From: an archaeon | GTDB lineage: Archaea > Asgardarchaeota > Hermodarchaeia > Hermodarchaeales > Hermodarchaeaceae | Length of the DNA stretch: 6,014 nt | NCBI GenBank assembly: GCA_016550425.1 | Contig: JABXGS010000092.1 | Location: 1-6,014 of the forward strand | Reading direction: 5' to 3' | Shown: one piece after another, positions 1 to 5,562 of the stretch | Layout: every line of letters starts with the position of its first letter | How positions within the stretch are numbered: position 1 is the stretch's first letter | Translations under genes and position numbers: made by a program | The notes under the pieces: generated by a model | Told to the model about the DNA's origin: nothing | Databases searched by the model: none | The model's input: the letters and a program-made list of their open reading frames with translations, nothing else

Positions 1-64
1 ATTCTTTACGGGTATAGGGAGGACGTTTGATTTGACGATAGCATTTTCCGGGTCTTACAGGCAT
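1..64 (-). CDS. rpl10e: Ribosomal protein L10e (uL16), N-terminal fragment cut by window edge
   Basis: This is the first 21 codons of the archaeal large-subunit protein L10e (uL16), which binds 23S rRNA near the tRNA sites. Read from the ATG at 64, the peptide starts MPVRPGKCYRQ and continues IKRPPYTRKE, matching the family's N-terminal signature (RP-x-x-CYR, then a YTRKEY-type segment). The reading frame is open to base 1 and continues outside the window. I chose the ATG at 64 because the protein family begins here and a GAGG Shine-Dalgarno (77-74) sits 9 nt upstream. An in-frame ATG at 112 would add 16 residues (MARFALLPILRLRRKT) that do not resemble L10e. The gene follows the DRG-like gene by 88 nt on the same strand. 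Identification rests on only 21 residues, but they are distinctive. Confidence 0.88.
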   Translation of the reverse strand, partial: MPVRPGKCYRQIKRPPYTRKE

Positions 65-73
65 CGTTTTTCG

Positions 74-86
74 CCTCAGCCTGAGG
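74..86. promoter_or_regulatory. Palindrome overlapping the rpl10e ribosome-binding site
   Basis: The plus strand reads CCTCAG-C-CTGAGG, a perfect 6-bp inverted repeat around one central base. On the coding strand its distal arm contains the GAGG that serves as Shine-Dalgarno for rpl10e. In RNA, CCTC/GAGG could pair as a 4-bp stem with a 5-nt loop and hide the site. In DNA it could be a dimeric operator. The palindrome is seen directly; any regulatory role is inference, and a repeat this short can arise by chance. Confidence 0.35.
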
Positions 87-112
87 ATTGGAAGTAAGGC
101 AAATCTCGCCAT

Positions 113-122
113 CTTATTAATC
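113..122 (-). promoter_or_regulatory. Possible TATA-like element upstream of rpl10e
   Basis: The coding strand reads AGATTAATAA here, an AT-rich stretch in an otherwise mixed 88-nt gap between the DRG-like stop and the rpl10e start. If it is a TATA box, initiation about 25 nt downstream would give a leader of roughly 25-30 nt that includes the palindrome and the Shine-Dalgarno. The match to an archaeal TATA box is weak and no clear BRE precedes it. Confidence 0.28.
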
Positions 123-152
123 TTACGTGATGACGAACCGCTGAAGCACTTT

Positions 153-1316
153 TTAGGTAAAGATTTGAATTACATCCTGGTCTTCTAAGACGAAAGTAAA
201 ACCAACTTTCTTGCGGATTTGCCCAGTACTTAGACGATACACGATTGCATATCGGAAGTTTTTGTGAAAATCACTGTGAAGGCGCTTGGCAAGATCTTCG
301 ACGTTGGCTCCTTTGGGTAAAATTAAGGGTTTATCCCCAATTTCTCCTGAGCTTTTCCGTGTGAAAATGCGAATAACTTGTAGCCCATCAAATATACCTT
401 TAGCCAGATTTCTGATTCCCATGTTCTTTTCAACTGATACAGGAAAAATTGGAAACGCTTCACTGAATTCCTTTTGTAAGCGCTCATAATTCTTTGAGCT
501 TGCTGCTAAATCTCCCTTTGATGCAACAATAATCGCAGGTACATAGGTTGTGCGACTATCAATCACTTCAACCAAGTCATCTAAAGTGGCAGGTCCTCGA
601 AATTGAAGTGAAAAGTTGTGAATTCGTCGACGACGGAAAAGCTGGCGAATAAGATTGGGGTCTCCTTGAAAATAAGTGACTCCGATTATATTTGTACCTC
701 CACTGCCAGTTTTTACAAATCGAATTGGAGGAGGATCTTTATTGAGTTTTATCCGTGCTTGTTCCAACGTCGAGATGAGAAATTCAACCTGTGGGGCTGG
801 AGATTGGGAGAGGTCAATCATCAATATGATTAGGTCGGCGTTTCGGATTCCACCGAATATCTGACGTCCAATACTACTATCCAAAGCTCCTTCGAAGAGA
901 GCAGGCATCTCAATAATCTGGATGTCTGCTCCTCCATATTTCAAGATGCCAGGCTCAGGAAGCTGAGTAGTAAACTCATATGCTCCTACCTTGGCTTTTG
1001 CACCAGTGAGTCGGTTTAGTAAAGCGCTTTTCCCTGAACTTGTGGTTCCAACTAAGACAACTTGACCTGCACCTTCTTTCGCTAGTGAGTAACTAGGTCC
1101 TCCAGTCGCCACCTTCCGTCGGGCACGACGGTCTTCTTGTTCTTGTCGTAGCACGGTCAAGCGATGCCTGTAAAGAGCGACCATCTTCTCTGAAGATTTG
1201 TGTTTGGGGATAAGTGAGATGAACTTTTCGAGTTTCTCAATACGTTCTTCAAGACCAGTAGCTTCCTCATAAGCAAGTTTTGCAGCTTGTGCTTCAGCGG
1301 TCAGGTTAACAGGCAT
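153..1316 (-). CDS. Divergent DRG/OBG-family GTP-binding protein with C-terminal TGS domain
   Basis: This 387-residue protein has the full DRG architecture. It has an N-terminal helical region with IPKHK (36-40); a G domain with a P-loop GTTSSGKS (90-97) and the EFTT switch I segment (114-117); an inserted S5D2L-like domain (about 197-261, with RRIHN); and a TGS domain (about 330-387, with HSDFHKNFRYA and VLEDQDV). DRG proteins bind GTP and associate with translating ribosomes. The nucleotide-binding motifs are unusual. Where DRG has DxPG (G3) this protein has EMPA (136-139), G4 is SKGD (266-269) rather than NKxD, and G5 (VSVEKNMG) is atypical. The P-loop Lys-Ser is kept. It may therefore be a paralogue with altered GTP binding or hydrolysis (inference). 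A GTG at 1328 would add four residues, but the ATG at 1316 has a GGAG 4 nt upstream and is preferred. It lies 58 nt after the mtq2-like gene, possibly with its own promoter. Confidence 0.88.
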   Translation of the reverse strand: MPVNLTAEAQAAKLAYEEATGLEERIEKLEKFISLIPKHKSSEKMVALYRHRLTVLRQEQEDRRARRKVATGGPSYSLAKEGAGQVVLVGTTSSGKSALLNRLTGAKAKVGAYEFTTQLPEPGILKYGGADIQIIEMPALFEGALDSSIGRQIFGGIRNADLIILMIDLSQSPAPQVEFLISTLEQARIKLNKDPPPIRFVKTGSGGTNIIGVTYFQGDPNLIRQLFRRRRIHNFSLQFRGPATLDDLVEVIDSRTTYVPAIIVASKGDLAASSKNYERLQKEFSEAFPIFPVSVEKNMGIRNLAKGIFDGLQVIRIFTRKSSGEIGDKPLILPKGANVEDLAKRLHSDFHKNFRYAIVYRLSTGQIRKKVGFTFVLEDQDVIQIFT

Positions 1317-1320
1317 GGAA

Positions 1321-1324
1321 CTCC
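1321..1324 (-). promoter_or_regulatory. Ribosome-binding site that decides the DRG-like start
   Basis: GGAG on the coding strand lies 4 nt before the ATG at 1316. It overlaps the Trp-Ser codons of the longer GTG-initiated version (1328). No Shine-Dalgarno precedes that GTG, so translation most likely begins at the ATG. Confidence 0.55.
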
Positions 1325-1352
1325 ACACAATTCAATCAGCAGAGACTACTTC

Positions 1353-1365
1353 TAAAATTTTATCA
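1353..1365 (-). promoter_or_regulatory. TATA-like element upstream of the DRG-like gene
   Basis: The coding strand reads GTGATAAAATTTTAG around here, including the 10-bp palindrome TAAAATTTTA (1353-1362). It is the most AT-rich part of the 58-nt gap between the mtq2-like stop and the DRG-like start. It lies about 40 nt upstream of the ATG, which would place a start site around 1330-1335 and give a short leader with the GGAG. That fits an archaeal promoter, so the GTPase gene may be transcribed separately. No transcription evidence is available. Confidence 0.4.
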
Positions 1366-1374
1366 CTAACGTGA

Positions 1375-1980
1375 CTAGCGAGGAATTTTTGCTTCAAATA
1401 ATAACAAACGCTCGAAAAAAAAGTTCTTCGTCTCTTTAACAACAACTGAATGAAAGAGTTCTTCGAGACGATTCTGGATATATCCGGGCTTAGAAAGCGA
1501 AGACTGAACTAACAGTAATCGGCTATTCGCTTGAAGGTGACTGCTGCACTGTGAGAGAAACTGGTCTGTTACTTCATACCCCTTGGTTCCACCTGACCAG
1601 GCGGGATCAAATCCAGGGTCCTCCTTTGTACTTGGTAAATACGGTGGATTAAACACAAGTAGAGAGAATTTTTCATCCGGACGAATTGGTGCGAACAAAT
1701 TGCCTTGCCGGATTTCTACTACTGACTCATATTTGTGAAGCACCACGTTCTTCCTTGCGTTTTGCACAGCACGCTCTGACAAATCCGTTGCTACAACCTG
1801 AGCTCCTGCCTTAGCCGCAAGAATAGCCACTAAGCCACATCCGGTTCCAATCTCAAGCATTCTTTCCCCAGACGTGATCTCTAAGTTCGCACACAACAAG
1901 AAGGTGTCATCAGCAGGTTCATACACTCCATCGTCCACTACGACCCATACATCTTCAAAAAAGGCAGCTGAAGGGCTCAT
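1375..1980 (-). CDS. HemK2/Mtq2-family protein methyltransferase (probable aRF1 glutamine methyltransferase)
   Basis: This 201-residue class I SAM-dependent methyltransferase has the marks of the Mtq2/N6AMT1 group. These are the N-terminal VYEPADDTFLL segment (19-29), the SAM-binding motif I LEIGTGCG (42-49), an acidic residue after strand 2 (ATDLSE, 64-69), and the catalytic NPPY (111-114), which positions the amide nitrogen of glutamine. It lacks the extra N-terminal domain of bacterial PrmC, as expected for the archaeal/eukaryotic type. Known relatives work with the zinc-binding activator Trm112 and methylate the GGQ glutamine of the class I release factor; that substrate is inferred here, and Trm112 is not in the window. 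The ATG overlaps the rsmA stop (ATGA, 4 nt), with GAGG and AGGT upstream inside rsmA, so the two are probably translationally coupled. At 201 aa it is the usual length for the family. Confidence 0.88.
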   Translation of the reverse strand: MSPSAAFFEDVWVVVDDGVYEPADDTFLLCANLEITSGERMLEIGTGCGLVAILAAKAGAQVVATDLSERAVQNARKNVVLHKYESVVEIRQGNLFAPIRPDEKFSLLVFNPPYLPSTKEDPGFDPAWSGGTKGYEVTDQFLSQCSSHLQANSRLLLVQSSLSKPGYIQNRLEELFHSVVVKETKNFFFERLLLFEAKIPR

Positions 1981-2801
1981 ACAACCTGTTCCTCGTATAG
2001 TAAATTCGCAATCTCAGCGATCTGAATCGGTGTCAGTGCTTCAACTCGTTGATCAATCCATGGAATTTTATGCTCTATTTGTTGGAACCTGGTTTTACCC
2101 AAGAATGCTTTCAGAGGTGTTCGTATCTTTTTTCTTCGTTGGTTGAAGAGCGCAGTTACTACTTGTTGAAATAGGGCTAGCTCCTTCACTTCAAAGGCTG
2201 GTTCCACATTTCGTGTTATGCGAACCAATGCCGAAGAGACTGTTGGAGGCGGATAGAAGGCATCTGGTGGGATTACCTCTAGGAGCTCTATCTTTGAATA
2301 ATACGCCGCCATTACTGTTAGGCGTCCATACTGCTTCAACCCAGGCTTGGCAGATAATCGGTCTCCAAATTCCTTTTGAAGCATTACAACAGCCAAAGGA
2401 ATGTTAGTAGTAAATAGTTTGAACAGAATGGGTGATGAAATCGCGTATGGAAGGTTCGCAATGAGTTTGTCACAAGGAGGCCACTCGATATTTGTTGCAT
2501 CGCCAAGAATGAGTTGAATTCGTGTGTTTGCTTCGAATTCGTCAGCCAATATTTGGTAGAACTTTATGTCTTTCTCTATGGTATTTACAAGTTGGACATG
2601 TTCTGCTAACTCGCGGGTCAAAATGCCATTTCCAGTTCCAATTTCGAGGACCTGTTCATCCTTTCTAAGATGCGAGTATTCAATGATATGCATTAGTACA
2701 GTATCATCTACGAGAAAATGCTGCCCCAATTGTTTAGATAAACGGATGTTATTTAGTTTGAGCCAATGCTTGGTCCGGGTGAGAAGAGTCCCCGGGGTCA
2801 T
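1977..2801 (-). CDS. rsmA: 16S rRNA dimethyladenosine transferase RsmA (KsgA/Dim1)
   Basis: RsmA transfers four methyl groups from SAM to two adjacent adenosines in the helix 45 loop of 16S rRNA, a late step in 30S assembly. The 274-residue protein carries the family motifs in order: LGQHFLVD (25-32), motif I LEIGTGNG (52-59), the acidic IEKD (75-78), GDAT (100-103), the catalytic NLPY (116-119) followed by ISSPI, FYPPPTVSSALV (182-193), and the C-terminal LFNQRRKKIR (218-227) of the RNA-binding helical domain. The residue after NLPY is Ala, where I recall Asn or Gln as usual. The ATG at 2801 has GGGAG 8 nt upstream and follows the DUF655 stop by 14 nt. The length is normal for archaea. The DUF655-rsmA-mtq2 order is typical of the archaeal cluster. 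Confidence 0.96.
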   Translation of the reverse strand: MTPGTLLTRTKHWLKLNNIRLSKQLGQHFLVDDTVLMHIIEYSHLRKDEQVLEIGTGNGILTRELAEHVQLVNTIEKDIKFYQILADEFEANTRIQLILGDATNIEWPPCDKLIANLPYAISSPILFKLFTTNIPLAVVMLQKEFGDRLSAKPGLKQYGRLTVMAAYYSKIELLEVIPPDAFYPPPTVSSALVRITRNVEPAFEVKELALFQQVVTALFNQRRKKIRTPLKAFLGKTRFQQIEHKIPWIDQRVEALTPIQIAEIANLLYEEQVV

Positions 2802-2815
2802 TTTAGTAGCTCCCT

Positions 2816-3415
2816 TTAATCGCGGTTTTGTTCTTTCTCAGCAACAGGCTTGCGAGTGAAAAGATTGTATTTATCTTCTCCACCTAATTCCATAAGAATT
2901 CGTTTCATAATAATCTCTTTTGGAGCTCGAATTTGTGTGCGCTCCGCTATGTCCTGAAAACTAGTAAAGGGGGCTTTCCGACGTTCTTCAAGGATGTCCC
3001 ACATAAGTTTCTTTCCAATTCCTGGAAGTAATTCAAGGCTATGCATCCTTGTTGTGAGTGGTCGAGCATTATTGAAAAAGTCTACAAAGCGCTGCTCTGA
3101 TTTTTCTACTAATTTTTCAATCACAAAGGGTAATTCACTTCGAGCTGTAGCCGTAAGAACATCAAAGGTTATCCGGCGTTTGACATGATCAATTTTTTCT
3201 CTACGGTCACGTCCAATGAAGATGGATTCTTGCGGATTAAATCTTGCTCCCTTTCTTGGGACCAATTCTAGAAGCGTGAAGTAAGTGTCCCCAACGGCTT
3301 GAACGATGGGATCTTTTTTGAAAATTGGTCGGGTGTCCTCAGGGTACCCACGTGGCAAATGGTCTAGAACATATGCATATTCTTCAAACTTCTTCGTGGG
3401 TGGACGTGCTGTCAT
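2816..3415 (-). CDS. DUF655 family protein with helix-hairpin-helix, putative nucleic-acid binder
   Basis: This 199-residue protein matches the archaeal DUF655 family (COG1491), which has no established biochemical role. Recognisable parts are the N-terminal YAYVLDHLPRG segment (13-23), a middle region likely to form a small beta domain (about 45-85, with FIGRDRREKIDHVKRRI), and a helix-hairpin-helix at about 127-157 (LLPGIGKKLMWDILEERRK) typical of non-specific DNA/RNA binding. The C-terminus is charged. Its fixed position between rpoF and rsmA suggests a role with RNA or the ribosome, but that is inference from context. The ATG at 3415 is preceded by GAGGG with 6-nt spacing. It lies 71 nt after rpoF, the longest gap within this cluster. 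Confidence 0.9.
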   Translation of the reverse strand: MTARPPTKKFEEYAYVLDHLPRGYPEDTRPIFKKDPIVQAVGDTYFTLLELVPRKGARFNPQESIFIGRDRREKIDHVKRRITFDVLTATARSELPFVIEKLVEKSEQRFVDFFNNARPLTTRMHSLELLPGIGKKLMWDILEERRKAPFTSFQDIAERTQIRAPKEIIMKRILMELGGEDKYNLFTRKPVAEKEQNRD

Positions 3416-3447
3416 TTTCTGCCCTCATAAAAGTAATGTAAAGAAGG

Positions 3448-3481
3448 TGCCGCAGGTTTATCTCTTTTCCCGTTTGCCGCA
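3448..3481. repeat. Pair of 7-bp direct repeats in the rpoF-DUF655 gap
   Basis: TGCCGCA (plus strand) occurs at 3448-3454 and again at 3475-3481, 27 bp apart, in the 71-nt gap between rpoF and the DUF655 gene. The coding strand between the copies is purine-rich (GGGAAAAGAGATAAACC) and the gap could hold a weak internal promoter, but I see no strong TATA box or T-tract terminator. Such a short repeat may be coincidental. Confidence 0.25.
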
Positions 3482-3486
3482 CGGTA

Positions 3487-3846
3487 TTATTTCTTTTTCT
3501 TTGCTGCCTCCTTCTTCACCGACGATACAATCAGCTCCAGAATATCGGATACTTCATCAGGAGTATATGTCCGAGGCGCTCTCGCAAGAAAAGATGCAAG
3601 CTCGTCGGCAGTTGTGGGGTTGATGTCAACAAGTTGGATGGCAAGGGTTTCTTCCATTTCGTATTTTTTCACCAGGGTTTTCACTAGCGATTTTGCAGTA
3701 CGAGCTGATAAGGATGAAAATTTGACAGTATGATCTAAGGTTACACGTTGAATGTAACTAAGCTCGGCTTTCTTGCCACGTTTCGCAAGGATCGTTTTTA
3801 CCTCGGCTAGAGTAAGTGGCTGTGATTCGATGATTTCCTTTGACAT
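3487..3846 (-). CDS. rpoF: DNA-directed RNA polymerase subunit Rpo4 (RpoF, Rpb4 homologue)
   Basis: Rpo4 pairs with Rpo7 to form the stalk of archaeal RNA polymerase, which binds emerging RNA and aids open-complex formation and termination. The 119-residue protein resembles the family along its length. It has an N-terminal strand leading into LTLAEVKTILAKR (11-23), a helical middle (SYIQRVTLDH, then SARTAKSLVKTL at 47-58), and the HRDC-like C-terminal part with VDINPTTADELASFL (73-87) and YTPDEVSDILELI (94-106). It ends in a lysine-rich tail. The partner Rpo7 is not in the window. The start at 3846 has GGTGAGG 7 nt upstream. The gene follows rpl21e by 13 nt, the usual archaeal arrangement. 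Confidence 0.93.
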   Translation of the reverse strand: MSKEIIESQPLTLAEVKTILAKRGKKAELSYIQRVTLDHTVKFSSLSARTAKSLVKTLVKKYEMEETLAIQLVDINPTTADELASFLARAPRTYTPDEVSDILELIVSSVKKEAAKKKK

Positions 3847-3853
3847 GAAACTT

Positions 3854-3860
3854 CCTCACC
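3854..3860 (-). promoter_or_regulatory. rpoF ribosome-binding site abutting the rpl21e stop
   Basis: GGTGAGG on the coding strand sits 7 nt before the rpoF ATG. Its first G is also the last base of the rpl21e TAG stop (3862-3860), so ribosomes ending L21e stop on the rpoF initiation region. This favours coupled translation of the two genes. Confidence 0.6.
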
Positions 3861-4165
3861 TATTTTGATTGACTCCCACTTGGTCGGAGATGTTCGGGGC
3901 GAACAACGAGAAGAATGGTCTTCTTCCCCAAGGTAGTTTCTACCTCATAGGCTTTACCACGCCGACCTTGTATTTTTCCAACACGACCATGATATCGTTT
4001 ATGGGGTTGACCACCATGGATTGCAGGGTCAATAATAATGTCGACGAGATCTCCTTCATTGTAAGTGTGTAACAGCTTGCCTAGACTAGGCATGCCGCGT
4101 TGGCGAACTTTCTTTGTCATCATTTTACGGCTACCCACACGGTATCCGTGAGATCGTTTTACCAT
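3860..4165 (-). CDS. rpl21e: 50S ribosomal protein L21e
   Basis: L21e is a large-subunit protein shared by archaea and eukaryotes and absent from bacteria. The 101-residue product is strongly basic and starts MVKRSHGYRVGSR, a typical family opening (basic, with G-x-R and many Lys/Arg). It contains the SH3-like barrel segments YNEGDLVDIIIDPAIHGG (35-52) and the signature PHKRYHGRVGKIQGRRGKAY (54-73), then VVRPEHLRP (87-95). The length is close to the usual 95-100 residues. The ATG at 4165 lies inside pus10, whose stop ends at 4159, giving a 7-nt overlap in another frame. AGGAGGA upstream is a near-consensus Shine-Dalgarno. Confidence 0.96.
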   Translation of the reverse strand: MVKRSHGYRVGSRKMMTKKVRQRGMPSLGKLLHTYNEGDLVDIIIDPAIHGGQPHKRYHGRVGKIQGRRGKAYEVETTLGKKTILLVVRPEHLRPSGSQSK

Positions 4166-5514
4166 GGTAGTTTATCCTCCTGGATTATGACATCAATCAC
4201 ATCCAGCTGTGTACACTCGGCTGGTGTGCCCAAGATTTCGGCGATACTTGGTACAGTGCGTCCCTCATCACCCGATATAAATTCTTTGACATAGAGACCG
4301 CCTTGACAGCGAATGGTTAATTCAAAGGTTTTTGGGCTAATGGGACTGATTTCTAATGTATCGACGCGTTTTTTCCGTATCCTATCGGATCGACGATGAC
4401 TAACGCGCTGAGGGGTTCGTTGATTCACCTCTAGCGGGAAGGGGAGCTCCTGAAGGGCTTTCAGCGTATCTTGGGGGATAGGGGCTTCAACATTAACAAG
4501 CGCCTTATAAACCTTTTTGGATGAAGTGGCTGAACTTTTCAGCCGCTGAACAACTTCTTTATTGGCAAAGCGGAGCTTATCCACCTTCACTTTACCTTCA
4601 GCTGATTGGTTTATGTGCGGCTCAACCTGTTTTAAGGGTATAGATCGGTTTTTGGGATTAAGCACTTCAATTACAAAGGGTCGACCGGGACCCAACATCA
4701 AAGCGTCGATATCTTCTCGACCTGCTCCATGAAACTTCACATCTGTTCCTTGCGTGAATTGGAGTAGACTAGGAGCAATGAGCTCTTCCACTGATTCTGC
4801 GTACATTTTTCCTGTCTCATTACATCGGGGACAACCTTTTCCTCGACATTCACGGCAGGGCCAACGAGTCTGTGGAATACCCCGTACCAGTTTCTGATAA
4901 CGACCGTAGACAAATAAAGAGTGAACCTCGAGCTCAACATCAAATTCGGGAATACGGGTTAAGGCCACAATATCTGGGGCGTCGAAGCTTACATCAAGGT
5001 TGAGTTTTGCTGTGACTAGTTTTCCGATTTCTCGATTCAGTTCAGCCTTAATTGGTTCACCGGTATCAATTTCTAGTTCACTCCGCAATTGCTCTTCGGC
5101 TTCGATTATGGTTGGGCTAACCTTAGTACCGATTAGTATCGAGCTCAATTCCCACCCACGAAGGGCACGAAGGACGGCTCTAGCCGCCTTGGGGATTTGA
5201 TCCATCACCCCACCGCAAATATCACAGGGTTGAATTGCTTGTAGATCAGTAATTCCTTCTTTTGCAAGGAATTCTCTAGCTGGGAGAAATTGTCCATTTT
5301 CTGCTAGACGCCTGAGAAGCATAATACCGCGTTTAGGTTTTCGTTGATAGGTTTCTGTTGCGACCATCAAAAGGACAGTTTTCAAAGCGATTCCGCGGTC
5401 TTTATTTGTAAGGCCATATCCTTGCATGGCAAATTGTCTACCCAAACACCAATCATCGATGGTGTAACTACGAAGAATCTTTTGCGCCTTTTTTGCCATG
5501 TTTCCCAGAGTCAT
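4159..5514 (-). CDS. pus10: tRNA pseudouridine synthase Pus10 (tRNA U54/U55)
   Basis: Archaeal Pus10 makes pseudouridine at positions 54 and 55 of the tRNA T-loop. The 451-residue protein has a THUMP-containing N-terminal half with WCLGRQFA (22-29) and CDICGG (97-102), then IPQTRWPCRECRGKGCPRC (213-231) with four cysteines. The catalytic core has HGAGREDIDALMLG (262-275), where D268 in GRED aligns with the catalytic Asp of other pseudouridine synthases, and GRPFVIEV follows. The C-terminal part has GGLYVKEFISGDEGRT (405-420) and PSIAEILG. Two oddities: D20 replaces the usual first Cys of the N-terminal CxxC, and L272 replaces Arg in the usual DxRMLG. The start is uncertain. The ATG at 5514 gives 451 residues; the ATG at 5499 gives MAKKAQKIL, nearer the normal family start, with a weak GGGA before it. 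No strong promoter is visible in the 48 nt upstream. Confidence 0.95.
   Translation of the reverse strand: MTLGNMAKKAQKILRSYTIDDWCLGRQFAMQGYGLTNKDRGIALKTVLLMVATETYQRKPKRGIMLLRRLAENGQFLPAREFLAKEGITDLQAIQPCDICGGVMDQIPKAARAVLRALRGWELSSILIGTKVSPTIIEAEEQLRSELEIDTGEPIKAELNREIGKLVTAKLNLDVSFDAPDIVALTRIPEFDVELEVHSLFVYGRYQKLVRGIPQTRWPCRECRGKGCPRCNETGKMYAESVEELIAPSLLQFTQGTDVKFHGAGREDIDALMLGPGRPFVIEVLNPKNRSIPLKQVEPHINQSAEGKVKVDKLRFANKEVVQRLKSSATSSKKVYKALVNVEAPIPQDTLKALQELPFPLEVNQRTPQRVSHRRSDRIRKKRVDTLEISPISPKTFELTIRCQGGLYVKEFISGDEGRTVPSIAEILGTPAECTQLDVIDVIIQEDKLPW
4175..4181 (-). promoter_or_regulatory. Strong rpl21e ribosome-binding site inside the pus10 coding region
   Basis: AGGAGGA on the coding strand is within the last codons of pus10 (around Gln-Glu-Asp) and ends about 9 nt before the rpl21e ATG. 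It is the closest match to the Shine-Dalgarno consensus I noticed in the window. It would let a highly needed ribosomal protein be translated independently of poorly expressed pus10 on the same mRNA. Confidence 0.65.
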
Positions 5515-5562
5515 TAATCCAACGTCACTGATGCCACTTTTTCAGTCTTTCTGCATCACGAT

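Noticed and set aside
65..112. In-frame 16-residue N-terminal extension of L10e from an ATG at 112
   Set aside because: The extension does not resemble L10e, and the ATG at 64 matches the family start and has a Shine-Dalgarno.
1317..1328. Four-residue longer DRG-like protein starting at GTG 1328
   Set aside because: There is no Shine-Dalgarno before the GTG, whereas GGAG sits 4 nt before the ATG at 1316.
1874..2146. 90-codon plus-strand open frame opposite the mtq2/rsmA junction
   Set aside because: It is antisense to conserved coding sequence and its translation looks like low-complexity shadow protein.
2566..2859. 97-codon plus-strand open frame opposite rsmA and the DUF655 end
   Set aside because: It lies antisense to two well-supported genes, resembles no known protein, and has a Ser/Cys-rich composition typical of a reverse-frame shadow.
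3306..3623. 105-codon plus-strand open frame across the rpoF-DUF655 gap
   Set aside because: It spans parts of two genes and the gap on the opposite strand, with no recognisable motif and no convincing ribosome-binding site.
4737..4943. 68-codon minus-strand open frame within pus10
   Set aside because: It is out of frame inside the conserved Pus10 core, which is intact in the main frame.
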